A stretch of DNA of 40,190 nucleotides from Hyphomicrobiales bacterium (GTDB taxonomy: Bacteria; Pseudomonadota; Alphaproteobacteria; Rhizobiales; Rhizobiaceae). Location: positions 1-40,190 of the forward strand of contig UCJD01000047.1 in assembly GCA_900472605.1 (NCBI GenBank), in the 5' to 3' direction. Under the pieces are notes generated by a model. It was not told the DNA's origin. It saw only the letters and a list, made by a program, of their open reading frames with translations, and searched no databases. The stretch's first letter is position 1; every line of letters begins with the position of its first letter. The position numbers were made by a program, and so were the translations under genes. Below are positions 32,550 through 40,190 of the stretch, one piece after another.

Positions 32550-33673
32550 TGCGTATTCTCCTGATGGTCGCCGACAAGCAGCACCACGTCGACAACCGTC
32601 CTGCGGCCATCCTGTGTACGTTCGATTTCGGCGCCGAGCTGCAAAGCGGACGCCTCGATCAACATGCGTCCAAGCTCGGTGCTTTCAATATCCGGCTCAA
32701 CTGGTTCGGATGTGTCCTCGACACGGATCAGAAAATGACCGTTGAGGCGTTTGACCACCACGTGGATGTCGCCGCCGCCGTCCATGAGGCCCCGTCGAAC
32801 TGCATCGCCGACCAACTCATTGACGATCAGCGACAAAGGCGTGGCCTTGACAGCGGGCACGAGCAGCGGCGAAAGATCCAGAGACAGACGGATGTCGTTG
32901 CGGCCAGTGGCATCGACAAGATCTGTCACCAATTCCTTTGTGAACTCTGAGATATCGAAATTCGACACGTCATCGAGCGTGAACAGCTTTCGTTGAACCG
33001 TGCTGAGGGCCTCGATCCGGTTGAGGACCGACATGAGTGTCTGCCTTTGCCGATAATCGGTGGTGATGCGTGCCTGCATTTTTACGATGGAAGCCATGGT
33101 CAGCAGGTTGTTTTTCACCCGATGGTCCACCTCGTGGACGAGCAGCGTGCGCGCCTCCAGTGCCGACTTAAGGGTGGCGGTATTTTTTGCCACCTCCGCC
33201 TCCGCCTCATGGCGCGCAGCCGCCAGGTCTGCTTCCCGGCTTTTGACCGTTGTGAAATCGAGCTGGGACGCAAAGAAATAGATAATTGTCCCTGCCTCGT
33301 CCCGGACGGGGCTGATGAATACCGCATTCCAAAATGTAGTGCCGTCTTTTCGGTAGTTAAGAATATCGACAGCAACATCGTGGCCGGCCGCGATGCCTTC
33401 CCGGATCTTCGCGATCGTTGCATTGTCAGTCTCTGGACCCTGCAGGAAACGGCAATTGCGCCCGATTATCTCGTCGTCTCTGTAGCCCGTGAGCCTTCGG
33501 AAGGCTTCGTTGCAGAAGATGATCGGATTGTCGGACTGGTTCGGATCGGTGACGATCATTGGCATCCGGGTCGCCTTGAACGCGGCCGCAAATGGATCCT
33601 CGCTTACATGTCCGGCGACGAGACGGTCGCCGGCGTTGCGGGCATCGGTCCGATATTGATCCTTTTCTTGCAT
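32546..33673 (-). CDS. LOV-domain (blue-light) HisKA_2 histidine kinase
   Basis: A 375-residue soluble photoreceptor kinase. The LOV domain (about 30-140) has GRNCRFLQGPETD with the flavin-adduct Cys74, preceded by NPIIFCNEAFRRLTGY and followed by LNYRKDGTTFWNAVFISPVR and FFASQLD. A J-helix/coiled coil leads to LLVHEVDHRVKNNLLTMASI with phospho-accepting His184. The ATPase domain is weak: the N box reads IVNELVGDAVRRGL, with Asp where Asn normally coordinates Mg-ATP, and the glycine boxes are poor. The ATG at 33673 is preferred to a TTG at 33772 that overlaps the previous gene. Comparable LOV kinases are known in Brucella and Rhizobium. It overlaps its response regulator gene. Confidence 0.9.
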   Translation of the reverse strand: MQEKDQYRTDARNAGDRLVAGHVSEDPFAAAFKATRMPMIVTDPNQSDNPIIFCNEAFRRLTGYRDDEIIGRNCRFLQGPETDNATIAKIREGIAAGHDVAVDILNYRKDGTTFWNAVFISPVRDEAGTIIYFFASQLDFTTVKSREADLAAARHEAEAEVAKNTATLKSALEARTLLVHEVDHRVKNNLLTMASIVKMQARITTDYRQRQTLMSVLNRIEALSTVQRKLFTLDDVSNFDISEFTKELVTDLVDATGRNDIRLSLDLSPLLVPAVKATPLSLIVNELVGDAVRRGLMDGGGDIHVVVKRLNGHFLIRVEDTSEPVEPDIESTELGRMLIEASALQLGAEIERTQDGRRTVVDVVLLVGDHQENTH

Positions 33674-33735
33674 GGGGGTCCTGATCGTATTGTCCGCAAC
33701 AAATGCCGCGGCTGGGGAATTGGTTCCGGTTTTTG

Positions 33736-35547
33736 TCAGGGTAAAGACGTTATCGTCGCCTCGATCTCGCAAATCACACCGGACGGATCATAGGCGATTG
33801 TCGATTTGCCGTTCAGCTCCGCGGCCAACAAGCGTTCGACGAGGCGGGACCCGAAGCCCTTGCGGGTCGGAGGGAGAACCTCCGGTCCGTCCATCTCCCT
33901 CCAAACGAGGCGAAGATCTCCGGTCTCTTTAGCGAAGCTCCAGCTGATGGCAATTCTACCTGTCGCATTGGAGAGTGCACCATATTTGGCAGCATTTGTG
34001 CCGAGTTCATGGAGAGCAAGCGAGAGTGACGCAACGACTTTTTGCGGCAGCAAGACCGGATCGCCAGAAACATCGAACCGCTCTGAAGGATATGGAGCGA
34101 TAGCCTGCTCTACCACAGCCTTGAGATCGGCACTCTGCCAATGCCCCTCGGCAAGAAGGTCGTGGGCATGCGCCATGGCCGAAAGGCGAGCCTCGAAAGC
34201 GGTAACGGCACCGCTTGCCTCAGCATCTTTCGCCAGGGTCTGACGGGCAATCGCCATGACCGTCGCAAAGACATTCTTCACCCGGTGGTGCAGCTCGCCA
34301 ATTAGCACTGCCTGAAGCCGATCCGCTTCCTTCTTCGCAGAAATATCGTGAGCGATCTTGGATGCGCCGATAATCCGGCCGGCACTGTCGTAGATTGGCG
34401 AGACGCTGAGGAGAACATCGACGAGATGGCCATCTTTGTGACGGCGTCTGGTTTCGTAAGGCTCCACCGTCGATCCGGCCCTGACACGGTTCAAAAGCGT
34501 CGGCTCCTCGTCGATCCGATCACCAGGCACAAGGATCAGTACAGACTGACCGATGATCTCGTCCGCCTTATAACCGTAGAGCCTCTCCGCCGAGGCGTTC
34601 CAGGACGTGATAGTCATATCGAGATCGATGCCCAGGATGGCATCATTGGAAGATGCGATGATGGACGCCAGCTGGCGCTCGACCTCCTGCCCTTTTTTGC
34701 GTTCGCTGATATCGATCGAGACGACCGCAACCTGGCGAATCCTGCCGCTATCGTCTCGAAGCGGCGAGACGGTATTGTTCACCCAGACGAGACTGCCATC
34801 TTTTCGGACATATCGCTTTTCGAGATCGAAGCTCTCGCCGGTCTGTGCAAGCCGATGGTACAATTGGGTCTGCTCGGGCATATCGTCGGCATAGGTGATG
34901 TCGCGGATGTTCTTGCCGAGCAGCTCCTGTTCCTCGTAGCCGACAATCTCGCAAAACCGCTTGTTGACGTGCAGGATCTCGCCATTAAGGCTCCCTTGGC
35001 CAATCCCGGCCGCCGACTGCGATATTACCGCCCGCAGCCGTTCTTCGCTTGCCTGGAGCGCCCGATCGGCGCGGACGCGATCTGTGGTCTCGTTGACAAT
35101 GCAGAAGACGCCGCAAACCGTCCCGTTTTCATCGCGGATCGGGGAATAAGAAATATCAAAATAGACAGTTTCCGGGTAGCCGTGCCGCTCGATATAAAAT
35201 GGGCGGTCCTTGGCGGCGACCGTCTCACCTCTATCCAACACCTGGCGCAGGAGCGGTTCGAGGTCGTCCCATAGCTCGCTCCAGTTTTCTCGTGCCGGGC
35301 GACCGAAAGCCTTCGGGTGCCGTTGTCCGATCGACGGTGCATAGGGTGCATTGTAGAGGGCGACGAAGTCCGGCCCCCAGAACAAAACGATCTGCGCCAT
35401 TGAAGGCAGCATAATGTCGACAGCGGATCTCAGGCACGGAGGCCAAACCGAAGGCGGGCCAAGCATGGACTGGTCCCAGTCTCCTCGCTCAAGCATTCGA
35501 GAAATCTCGTCTTGCCCTGAGAAAGTTGCCCCCATTTCGTTCTGCAT
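33736..35547 (-). CDS. Triple-PAS HWE histidine kinase
   Basis: A 603-residue cytoplasmic sensor kinase. An N-terminal PAS-like region (about 15-170; ILEFW-type WGPDFVALYNAPYAPSIG) is followed by two classic PAS domains (about 180-300, HVNKRFCEIVGYEEQELLGK and VVSIDISERK; about 305-430, ITSWNASAERLYGYKADEII and IAHDISAKKE). The HWE helix is LIGELHHRVKNVFATVMAIA with His421. The ATPase domain has ALHELGTNAAKYGALS and LRLVWREMDGP, the W-x-E mark, then GFGSRLVERLL. The ATG at 35547 is chosen because the extra 11 residues upstream are unpatterned. It lies 62 bases upstream of the LOV kinase on the same strand, so the three genes may be one operon. Confidence 0.88.
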   Translation of the reverse strand: MQNEMGATFSGQDEISRMLERGDWDQSMLGPPSVWPPCLRSAVDIMLPSMAQIVLFWGPDFVALYNAPYAPSIGQRHPKAFGRPARENWSELWDDLEPLLRQVLDRGETVAAKDRPFYIERHGYPETVYFDISYSPIRDENGTVCGVFCIVNETTDRVRADRALQASEERLRAVISQSAAGIGQGSLNGEILHVNKRFCEIVGYEEQELLGKNIRDITYADDMPEQTQLYHRLAQTGESFDLEKRYVRKDGSLVWVNNTVSPLRDDSGRIRQVAVVSIDISERKKGQEVERQLASIIASSNDAILGIDLDMTITSWNASAERLYGYKADEIIGQSVLILVPGDRIDEEPTLLNRVRAGSTVEPYETRRRHKDGHLVDVLLSVSPIYDSAGRIIGASKIAHDISAKKEADRLQAVLIGELHHRVKNVFATVMAIARQTLAKDAEASGAVTAFEARLSAMAHAHDLLAEGHWQSADLKAVVEQAIAPYPSERFDVSGDPVLLPQKVVASLSLALHELGTNAAKYGALSNATGRIAISWSFAKETGDLRLVWREMDGPEVLPPTRKGFGSRLVERLLAAELNGKSTIAYDPSGVICEIEATITSLP

Positions 35548-35723
35548 CGGCGCCCACTCTAAATCGTTGCGACGTCGCAAACGTTCGTCCCAGTGCTCAA
35601 TGTATAGCGTGAGATGGTTGCAGCAAGGTCTTTTCGCAATGAAATCAGCTTAGTGACCGCCCTAATTTCAGGAGAGCGATCAACGATCGCCAACTTCGGG
35701 CGATGACGCCCGGCGCGTGAAAA

Positions 35724-35891
35724 TCACGGCGACAGACATTCCTCGCAGATCCCGTAGCAGTCTCCTTCGGTCGATGCGGGCCCTCCGCAACAGGCGCATG
35801 AGGGAATCGCCGGATCAGCCGAAAGGGTCTCCGGCGGCGGCAGAATCTCAATCTCGGCGTCTTCGAAGAGGCGTAGGGTGTCTTCTTCCAT
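35724..35891 (-). CDS. Very small zinc-ribbon-like protein
   Basis: A 55-residue frame with an acidic N-terminal part (MEEDTLRLFEDAEIEILPPP) and a C-terminal cysteine cluster: SCACCGGPAS then DCYGICEECLSP. Pairs of CxxC-type knuckles (CACC and CYGICEEC) suggest a metal-binding, probably zinc, ribbon. GGAG lies seven bases before the ATG. No family is recognised. It is oriented like the PAS-HWE kinase and lies 176 bases upstream of that kinase's start, so it might be a first small gene of that cluster or independent. Confidence 0.65.
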   Translation of the reverse strand: MEEDTLRLFEDAEIEILPPPETLSADPAIPSCACCGGPASTEGDCYGICEECLSP

Positions 35892-36067
35892 CTCGATGCT
35901 CCAGGTCGAGGATTTGACTCGAGATAGTTACGCCGGCGGCGATCTCAAGATGACAACCTTGATATGCCTTCTTCGAAGTTCCCTGGTGTTGATGCTGCGA
36001 AAACGCCTGTCGGAACTACCGCGTTTTCCTTGTTGATCCCGAGCAACGCCAAACCCATCTACGCTGG

Positions 36068-36700
36068 ATGCCGAAACAGAAGATCATCATCGCTCCCGCG
36101 CTCGTGGAGACCTGGACACTGTCGCCCGCCGCCACTTTCGGCTCCTTTGTCCGCGCCAAAGGTATTCTTCTGGAAGTCCGGGCCCGTCTGCCCGTGGCCG
36201 TTCGGAAATCTCTCGAAGTAAGCGGCATGTCTCTCGTTCTTGGGATGGCGGAAGACAGCGAGCACGAGTTCGCCTCGACGTCAGCAGCCGTCACCCGGGC
36301 GCTGGAGGGGATCGAAAACCTGCCGGTCATTCCGCGCGAAATCCAGGACATACTTGGTATCTCCGCAAGCGAGCGGCATCGCTGGCTGAAGGACGGCCGC
36401 CTTCCGAGCGCCGGAACACGCACTGTTCGACTGAGCGGCCGCGCAAGGCAGATCACCTTCCATGTGTTCGATCCCCGTGTTGTGGAGGATCTGCTTGACC
36501 GGGCCGTCGTCGATGAATGGCGTGAAGAGGATATCGCCGCGAGAGCGGAGAATAGAAGGCAGGCCGCCTACCGGGCGAAGATTACCCGTTCGCTCAAGAA
36601 GGCGGTGAAGAAGCCAAAGACGGCCGAGAGCCTTTCTGATGCCGAGGCCAGCGATTTGCCTGGTTGGCAAGAGTTCGACGCCGATGGTCTGCTTCAGTAG
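36068..36700 (+). CDS. Hypothetical protein with possible helix-turn-helix
   Basis: A 210-residue soluble protein of unknown function. The middle contains IPREIQDILGISASERHRWL followed by KDGRLPSAG, a pattern resembling a helix-turn-helix/MerR-like reading head (helix, ISxSERHRW, wing). The C-terminus is basic (RRQAAYRAKITRSLKKAVKK), as in nucleic-acid-binding proteins. The N-terminus has short strands (KIIIAPALVETWTLSP). No Shine-Dalgarno is obvious before the ATG. A DNA-binding role is a guess from these two regions. It is convergent with the old yellow enzyme gene. Confidence 0.6.
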   Translation: MPKQKIIIAPALVETWTLSPAATFGSFVRAKGILLEVRARLPVAVRKSLEVSGMSLVLGMAEDSEHEFASTSAAVTRALEGIENLPVIPREIQDILGISASERHRWLKDGRLPSAGTRTVRLSGRARQITFHVFDPRVVEDLLDRAVVDEWREEDIAARAENRRQAAYRAKITRSLKKAVKKPKTAESLSDAEASDLPGWQEFDADGLLQ

Positions 36701-36857
36701 CTGAAGCCCGATTCCGTCAGCGACAGCAGCGCGTCCTCGGTCACATCACGATTCCACTACAAGAGCCCGCCCTTACCCCGCAGGCTGAAATGCCATACCA
36801 ACGCAAGAGCCGTTCGATCCCCTCAATGCACGTCGCCGCCGCAGAAACATCACCGGC

Positions 36858-37928
36858 TCAATTGGTGCAGTCGAGATAGCCTTCCGTTCCTTGTGTAAAC
36901 CATGTTTGGGGGTCATCCTGTGCCAGCGGCAGACCTTCAGCCACGCGTCTTGGAAAATCCGGGTTTGCAATAAACGGTCGGCCAAAGGCCACCGCGTCAC
37001 CTATTCCGGCATCAAGCTCTGCCTGGGCACGGGTCGCGTCAAAATCCGAGTTCAGGATCAACGTCCCCTTGAATGCCGGCCGCAGATACCGCGCCAGTGG
37101 ATCGATCTCTCCGACGCCGAATGTCCCATCGACCGGCGGTTCCCTCAATTCGACATGGGCGATGCCAATTTCGGAGAGTGTCTCAAGGGCCTTCGTGAAG
37201 AGCGGGAGCGGGTCGCTATCTCGTACCCCTTGTGTTTCGCCATTCGGGGAGAGGCGCACGCCCACTCGACCGGCGCCGATTGCGTCGGCGACAGCCTGTG
37301 TTGCTTCCTTTAGAAACCGGACACGGTTCTCAATCGTTCCGCCGTATCGATCATCCCTGAGATTGGCGCTATCTCGCAGGAACTGGTCGATGAGGTAGCC
37401 GTTCGAAGCGTGAAGCTGAATGCCATCGAATCCGGCGTCTATCGCATTGAGAGCTGCCTGCCGGAAATCTTGCACGACGCCAGCGATCTCATCCACCGAT
37501 AGCGGTCGGGCGAGCTCGTAAGGTTTCTTGCCCTCATAGGTATGGGCATGATTTGGCGCGGCTGTCGCGGATGCCGACACCGGTTGGCGGCCGCCTAAGA
37601 AGTCCGGATGAACGACCCGGCCCATCTGCCAGAGCTGCGCTATAATGCGGCCGCCACGCTCGTGAACCGCATCGGTGACGTTTCGCCATCCGGCGATCTG
37701 CTGGCGTGACCATATGCCTGTCGCATATGGCCAGCCAAGGCCGAGCTGAGTGATACCGATCGCCTCGCTGATGATGAGGCCGGCGGATGCGCGTTGCGCG
37801 TAGTAGTTGGCCATAATTGGCGTCGGCAGGTGGTCCTTTGTGCCGCGAGCCCGCGTCATGGGCGCCATCAGGATACGGTTGGGCGCTTTGATGGCGCCGA
37901 GCTGGATAGGGTCGAACAGACTGGGCAT
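36858..37928 (-). CDS. Old yellow enzyme family NADH:flavin oxidoreductase (alkene reductase)
   Basis: A 356-residue FMN-binding TIM barrel. Landmarks are LFDPIQLGAIKAPNRILMAP and MTRARG at the N-terminus, IISEAIGI, IAQLWQMGRVVHPDFLGG (Gln/Trp active-site strand) and FDGIQLHASNGYLIDQFLRD (His and Asn of the substrate site, with Ser between). RYGGTIENRVRFLKEA and DAVAFGRPFIANPDF (phosphate-binding end) follow. Members reduce activated C=C bonds of enones, nitro-esters and related electrophiles with NAD(P)H. The start is ATG at 37928. It lies 24 bases after the SDR stop on the same strand, giving an SDR-OYE operon divergent from a LysR gene. Confidence 0.93.
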   Translation of the reverse strand: MPSLFDPIQLGAIKAPNRILMAPMTRARGTKDHLPTPIMANYYAQRASAGLIISEAIGITQLGLGWPYATGIWSRQQIAGWRNVTDAVHERGGRIIAQLWQMGRVVHPDFLGGRQPVSASATAAPNHAHTYEGKKPYELARPLSVDEIAGVVQDFRQAALNAIDAGFDGIQLHASNGYLIDQFLRDSANLRDDRYGGTIENRVRFLKEATQAVADAIGAGRVGVRLSPNGETQGVRDSDPLPLFTKALETLSEIGIAHVELREPPVDGTFGVGEIDPLARYLRPAFKGTLILNSDFDATRAQAELDAGIGDAVAFGRPFIANPDFPRRVAEGLPLAQDDPQTWFTQGTEGYLDCTN

Positions 37929-37952
37929 GGATATGATCTTTCAATACGGAGC

Positions 37953-38699
37953 TCAAACGAGACGCGAGCCGCCATCGATGTTGAGCACAGCGCCGTTCAT
38001 CCAGCCATTGGCCATCAGGAAGACGACGGCAGCACCTGCTTCTTCAGCAGTGCCGACCCGGTGTAGGGGCAGCTTCTGCGCAAGGGATTCGAGATAGGCG
38101 GCGCGGCCATCACCCAACGTCTTGGAAAGGATCGGCGTGTCGATTGGGCCTGGCGATAGCGTGTTGACGCGGCGTGGTGCGAGCTCCACCGCAAGCCCAC
38201 GGGCAAAAGCTTCCATTGCGGCGGAAGCGGCAGCTAGGACAGCCGTGCCATAGGCGTTCGGTCGGTCAGCCAGTGCCCCAGAGATGAAGGTGATGGAGGC
38301 ATCCGCAGACAGGTTGTCGCCAAGTGTCCGCAAGATGTGGATGGCTGCCCAGATGCGCTCTTCGAAGGCTCTACGCAGGTAGGTCATGTCGGCCTCCAGC
38401 ACCTTGCCGGCGACGAAGGTCCCGGCCAAAAGAACCAGGTGATCGACGTGGCCGATATCTGAGAGCGCCATCTGAATTGCTTCAGGGCTGGTGACATCGG
38501 CTGCACGCCAGCCTTCGAAGCCATGCTCCGCGGCAACAGTTCGAGAGCGCTCCTGGTCCGAGCCGAGCACCGTGACGCGTGCGCCGGCACCCTTCGCTTG
38601 GATGGCCGCCGCAAGACCGATGCCTGACGTGCCGCCGACGATGAGGACGCGTTTGCCTTTGAGGATATTTGCGGGGTTGAATTCAGTCATATCAGACAT
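37953..38699 (-). CDS. SDR family oxidoreductase with atypical active site
   Basis: A 248-residue short-chain dehydrogenase. The Rossmann motif is VLIVGGTSGIGLAAAIQAKG, with VLGSDQERSR on the next strand and LVLLAGTF in place of NAAG. The family Ser survives (ITFISGALADRP), but the expected Y-x3-K reads LAAAS within TAVLAAASAAMEAFARGLAV, so both catalytic Tyr and Lys are replaced. Such YxxxK-less SDRs are a known subgroup, and their chemistry is uncertain. The end, LNIDGGSRLV, is typical. The ATG at 38699 is chosen because GGAG lies five bases upstream. It is the first gene of the SDR-OYE operon, divergent from LysR. Confidence 0.85.
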   Translation of the reverse strand: MSDMTEFNPANILKGKRVLIVGGTSGIGLAAAIQAKGAGARVTVLGSDQERSRTVAAEHGFEGWRAADVTSPEAIQMALSDIGHVDHLVLLAGTFVAGKVLEADMTYLRRAFEERIWAAIHILRTLGDNLSADASITFISGALADRPNAYGTAVLAAASAAMEAFARGLAVELAPRRVNTLSPGPIDTPILSKTLGDGRAAYLESLAQKLPLHRVGTAEEAGAAVVFLMANGWMNGAVLNIDGGSRLV

Positions 38700-38796
38700 C
38701 TCGATCTCCATTTGGCGCCGTTCTAAGCGCGATGGAAACAAGGTAGACCGGGTAATCAATCTTGATAATCAGGCTCGAATTCGTTTTACTCCTTCC

Positions 38797-39741
38797 ATGG
38801 TGGAACGAATTCAATTCGACAGACTAACGGGTGTTATCGCGTTTGCGCGGGCGGCTTCGCTCGGAAGCTATGCAGCGGCAGCGCGATCGTTGGCAGTTTC
38901 GCCGTCTGCAGTCAGCAAGAGCGTTCAAAGGCTCGAACAGCAGTTCGGCATAAGCCTGTTCACACGAACGACCCGATCCCTAACTCTGACCCCGGAGGGG
39001 CGGGATCTGCATGAGCGGGCCTTGCGCCTGCTGCGGGAGGCTGAGGACATTGAGCAGGCCGCTGTTGCCGCACGCGCGGAACCGTCGGGCTTCATGAAGG
39101 TGACGGCGCCGCTTCCGATCGGAGTCCATCTGATCGCGCCGGCATTACCCGCGTTCAGGGAAAGGTTTCCCAAGGTTATCGTCGACTGTCGTCTTGGAGA
39201 CCGGTTCACCGATCTGGTCGAAGAAGGGATTGATGTTGCGATCCGCGTCGGAGAACCGGCAGACTCCCGCCTAGTCGCCAAGAAGTTGGCGCCGAATAGA
39301 ATCTGCGCGTTCGCTTCACCCGCTTACCTTGCCGCGCGCGGCGTACCGCAAAAGCCAGAGGACCTCATCGACCACGACTGCGTGAACTTCCGCTATCAAA
39401 GCAGCGGCCAGACCCTGCGTTGGCCCTTCAAGATCGGCGACAAGGTTCTTGAGATCATTCCGAATGCGGTCACCATCCTGGACAACAGTGATGCTGTTGC
39501 ATCTGTGGTTGCCGCCGGTGGCGGCATTGGGATTTCTCCAACGTATATTGCGGCGCCGTTTTTGGAAAACGGCAGGCTCGTGCCGATCCTGAAAGAGTTT
39601 TCCGTCGACCGCAGCCATATCAGTGCCTACTGGCCCGAAAGCCGGCGCAGCAATCCAAACGTCAAGGCGTTCGTTGCCTTTCTGGCGGAGATCTTCCCAA
39701 ACCCGACGCCTTGGGACGTGCGCTTCAAAGAAGCTGAATAA
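38797..39741 (+). CDS. LysR-family transcriptional regulator
   Basis: A 314-residue LysR regulator. The winged helix-turn-helix is at residues 8-66 (FARAASLGSYAAAARSLAVS, PSAVSKSVQRLEQQFGISLF, TRTTRSLTLTPEG). A linker helix follows, then the periplasmic-binding-like effector domain (GFMKVTAPLPIGVHLIAPAL, DRFTDLVEEGIDVAIRVGEP, VASVVAAGGGIGISPTYIAA). The ATG at 38797 gives the standard length, although the frame is open far upstream. It is divergent from the SDR-OYE operon with 97 bases between the starts. LysR genes typically control such divergent neighbours, probably in response to an electrophile or related ligand. Confidence 0.92.
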   Translation: MVERIQFDRLTGVIAFARAASLGSYAAAARSLAVSPSAVSKSVQRLEQQFGISLFTRTTRSLTLTPEGRDLHERALRLLREAEDIEQAAVAARAEPSGFMKVTAPLPIGVHLIAPALPAFRERFPKVIVDCRLGDRFTDLVEEGIDVAIRVGEPADSRLVAKKLAPNRICAFASPAYLAARGVPQKPEDLIDHDCVNFRYQSSGQTLRWPFKIGDKVLEIIPNAVTILDNSDAVASVVAAGGGIGISPTYIAAPFLENGRLVPILKEFSVDRSHISAYWPESRRSNPNVKAFVAFLAEIFPNPTPWDVRFKEAE

Positions 39742-40190
39742 GGGAAGTGGCAGCGGACTTCGTTGCAATGCTCTTGAGTGGATTCGAACCCGAAATTGGG
39801 CCGCGCTTGCGGGGCAACGGATTGGAAAATCAACACTATTCAAAAGAGAGACAAGTTTGTGCGGAACGATATCGTGCGAACGGTGCGCCCCCTCGCCGAC
39901 CGCTAGGGCGGAGTATTGAGGCACGTTAGGAGCGAGCCCAACGCCTGGTGCACATGCGCTTGTTCCTGACCCTCATGGCAAATCGCTTACGCAGCTTGGT
40001 TTTGTCTGGCCGCAAGCGGAATGGCGAAGGTGGTCCTCGTCGGGACGGCGGACTCCACCATTGAACCTACTTAAGGTGCCTTGAGACTGCCGCCGATCGT
40101 CCACGCAGAGTTGGATGACGCGCCGGCATGCAGCTATCATCACAACCTTCTTGATGTAAGACCAAAGCCCGACCTGTCTCCGACTGAAGT
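39742..40190. other. 449-base terminal stretch without a supportable gene
   Basis: No reading frame with a Shine-Dalgarno or a recognisable pattern was found in either direction up to the window edge. A GATTCGAACCC sequence at about 39780 recalls a tRNA T-arm on the minus strand but does not form the stem. A gene could begin beyond 40190. Confidence 0.35.

Noticed and set aside
35717..35917. 66-residue plus-strand frame
   Set aside because: It is antisense to the better supported 55-residue cysteine-cluster frame and has a low-complexity Arg/Ser composition.
39776..39810. tRNA-like GATTCGAACCC
   Set aside because: On the minus strand the bases around TTCGAAT do not form a 5-bp T-stem, and no acceptor, anticodon or D arm was found.

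Overview
The window looks like accessory or chromid-type DNA from a member of the Rhizobiales, most probably Rhizobiaceae. The evidence is moderately high GC, many HWE/HisKA_2 histidine kinases, DUF982, DUF1488, DUF4167, DUF6481 and Usg-type small proteins, a CIRCE-controlled groESL pair, and a ROSE-like RNA thermometer in front of hsp20. No tRNA, rRNA, insertion sequence, CRISPR array or replication origin was seen.

Layout. 0-3.2 kb: an FAD monooxygenase with a small partner (minus), then four small rhizobial-type proteins (plus). 3.4-8.0 kb: a tight three-gene carbohydrate operon of class I mannose-6-phosphate isomerase, a 760-residue GT4 glycosyltransferase with an extra C-terminal domain, and a GH130 enzyme. 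8.2-13.8 kb: a DUF4167 mini-protein overlapping a fatty acid desaturase, a PHB-depolymerase-type esterase, a frameshifted transglutaminase, a response regulator cut by an in-frame amber codon, an ABM monooxygenase and two small proteins. 14.0-19.8 kb (minus): an ArsB-like permease, the 3' end of an MFS transporter joined to a truncated HWE kinase, a complete PAS-HWE kinase, small proteins, cspA with a recognisable promoter and terminator, and a membrane protein. 19.9-23.7 kb: a 1055-residue hybrid kinase starting with a ParD-like ribbon-helix-helix segment, divergent from a single-domain response regulator. 24.0-28.6 kb: a stress island with two small proteins, hsp20 (ROSE-like), a frameshifted small gene, usg, and groES-groEL with CIRCE. 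28.7-35.9 kb: two signalling clusters facing each other, a KaiC-like ATPase/HWE kinase/receiver set on plus and a triple-PAS HWE kinase/LOV kinase/receiver set on minus. 36.0-39.7 kb: an unknown protein, then an old yellow enzyme and an SDR divergent from a LysR regulator.

How it fits together. The dominant theme is sensing and general stress: light (LOV), an energy-linked KaiC-like switch, several PAS-HWE kinases, single-domain receivers, cold shock (cspA, desaturase) and heat shock (hsp20, groESL). The most system-like unit is the overlapping kaiC-like/kinase/receiver set at 28.76-31.75 kb. The ParD-hybrid-kinase fusion and the kinase-MFS junction suggest deletions that joined unrelated genes. 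Four reading-frame lesions (transglutaminase, two response regulators, one small gene) point either to decaying accessory DNA or to base errors in this sequence; raw reads would decide.
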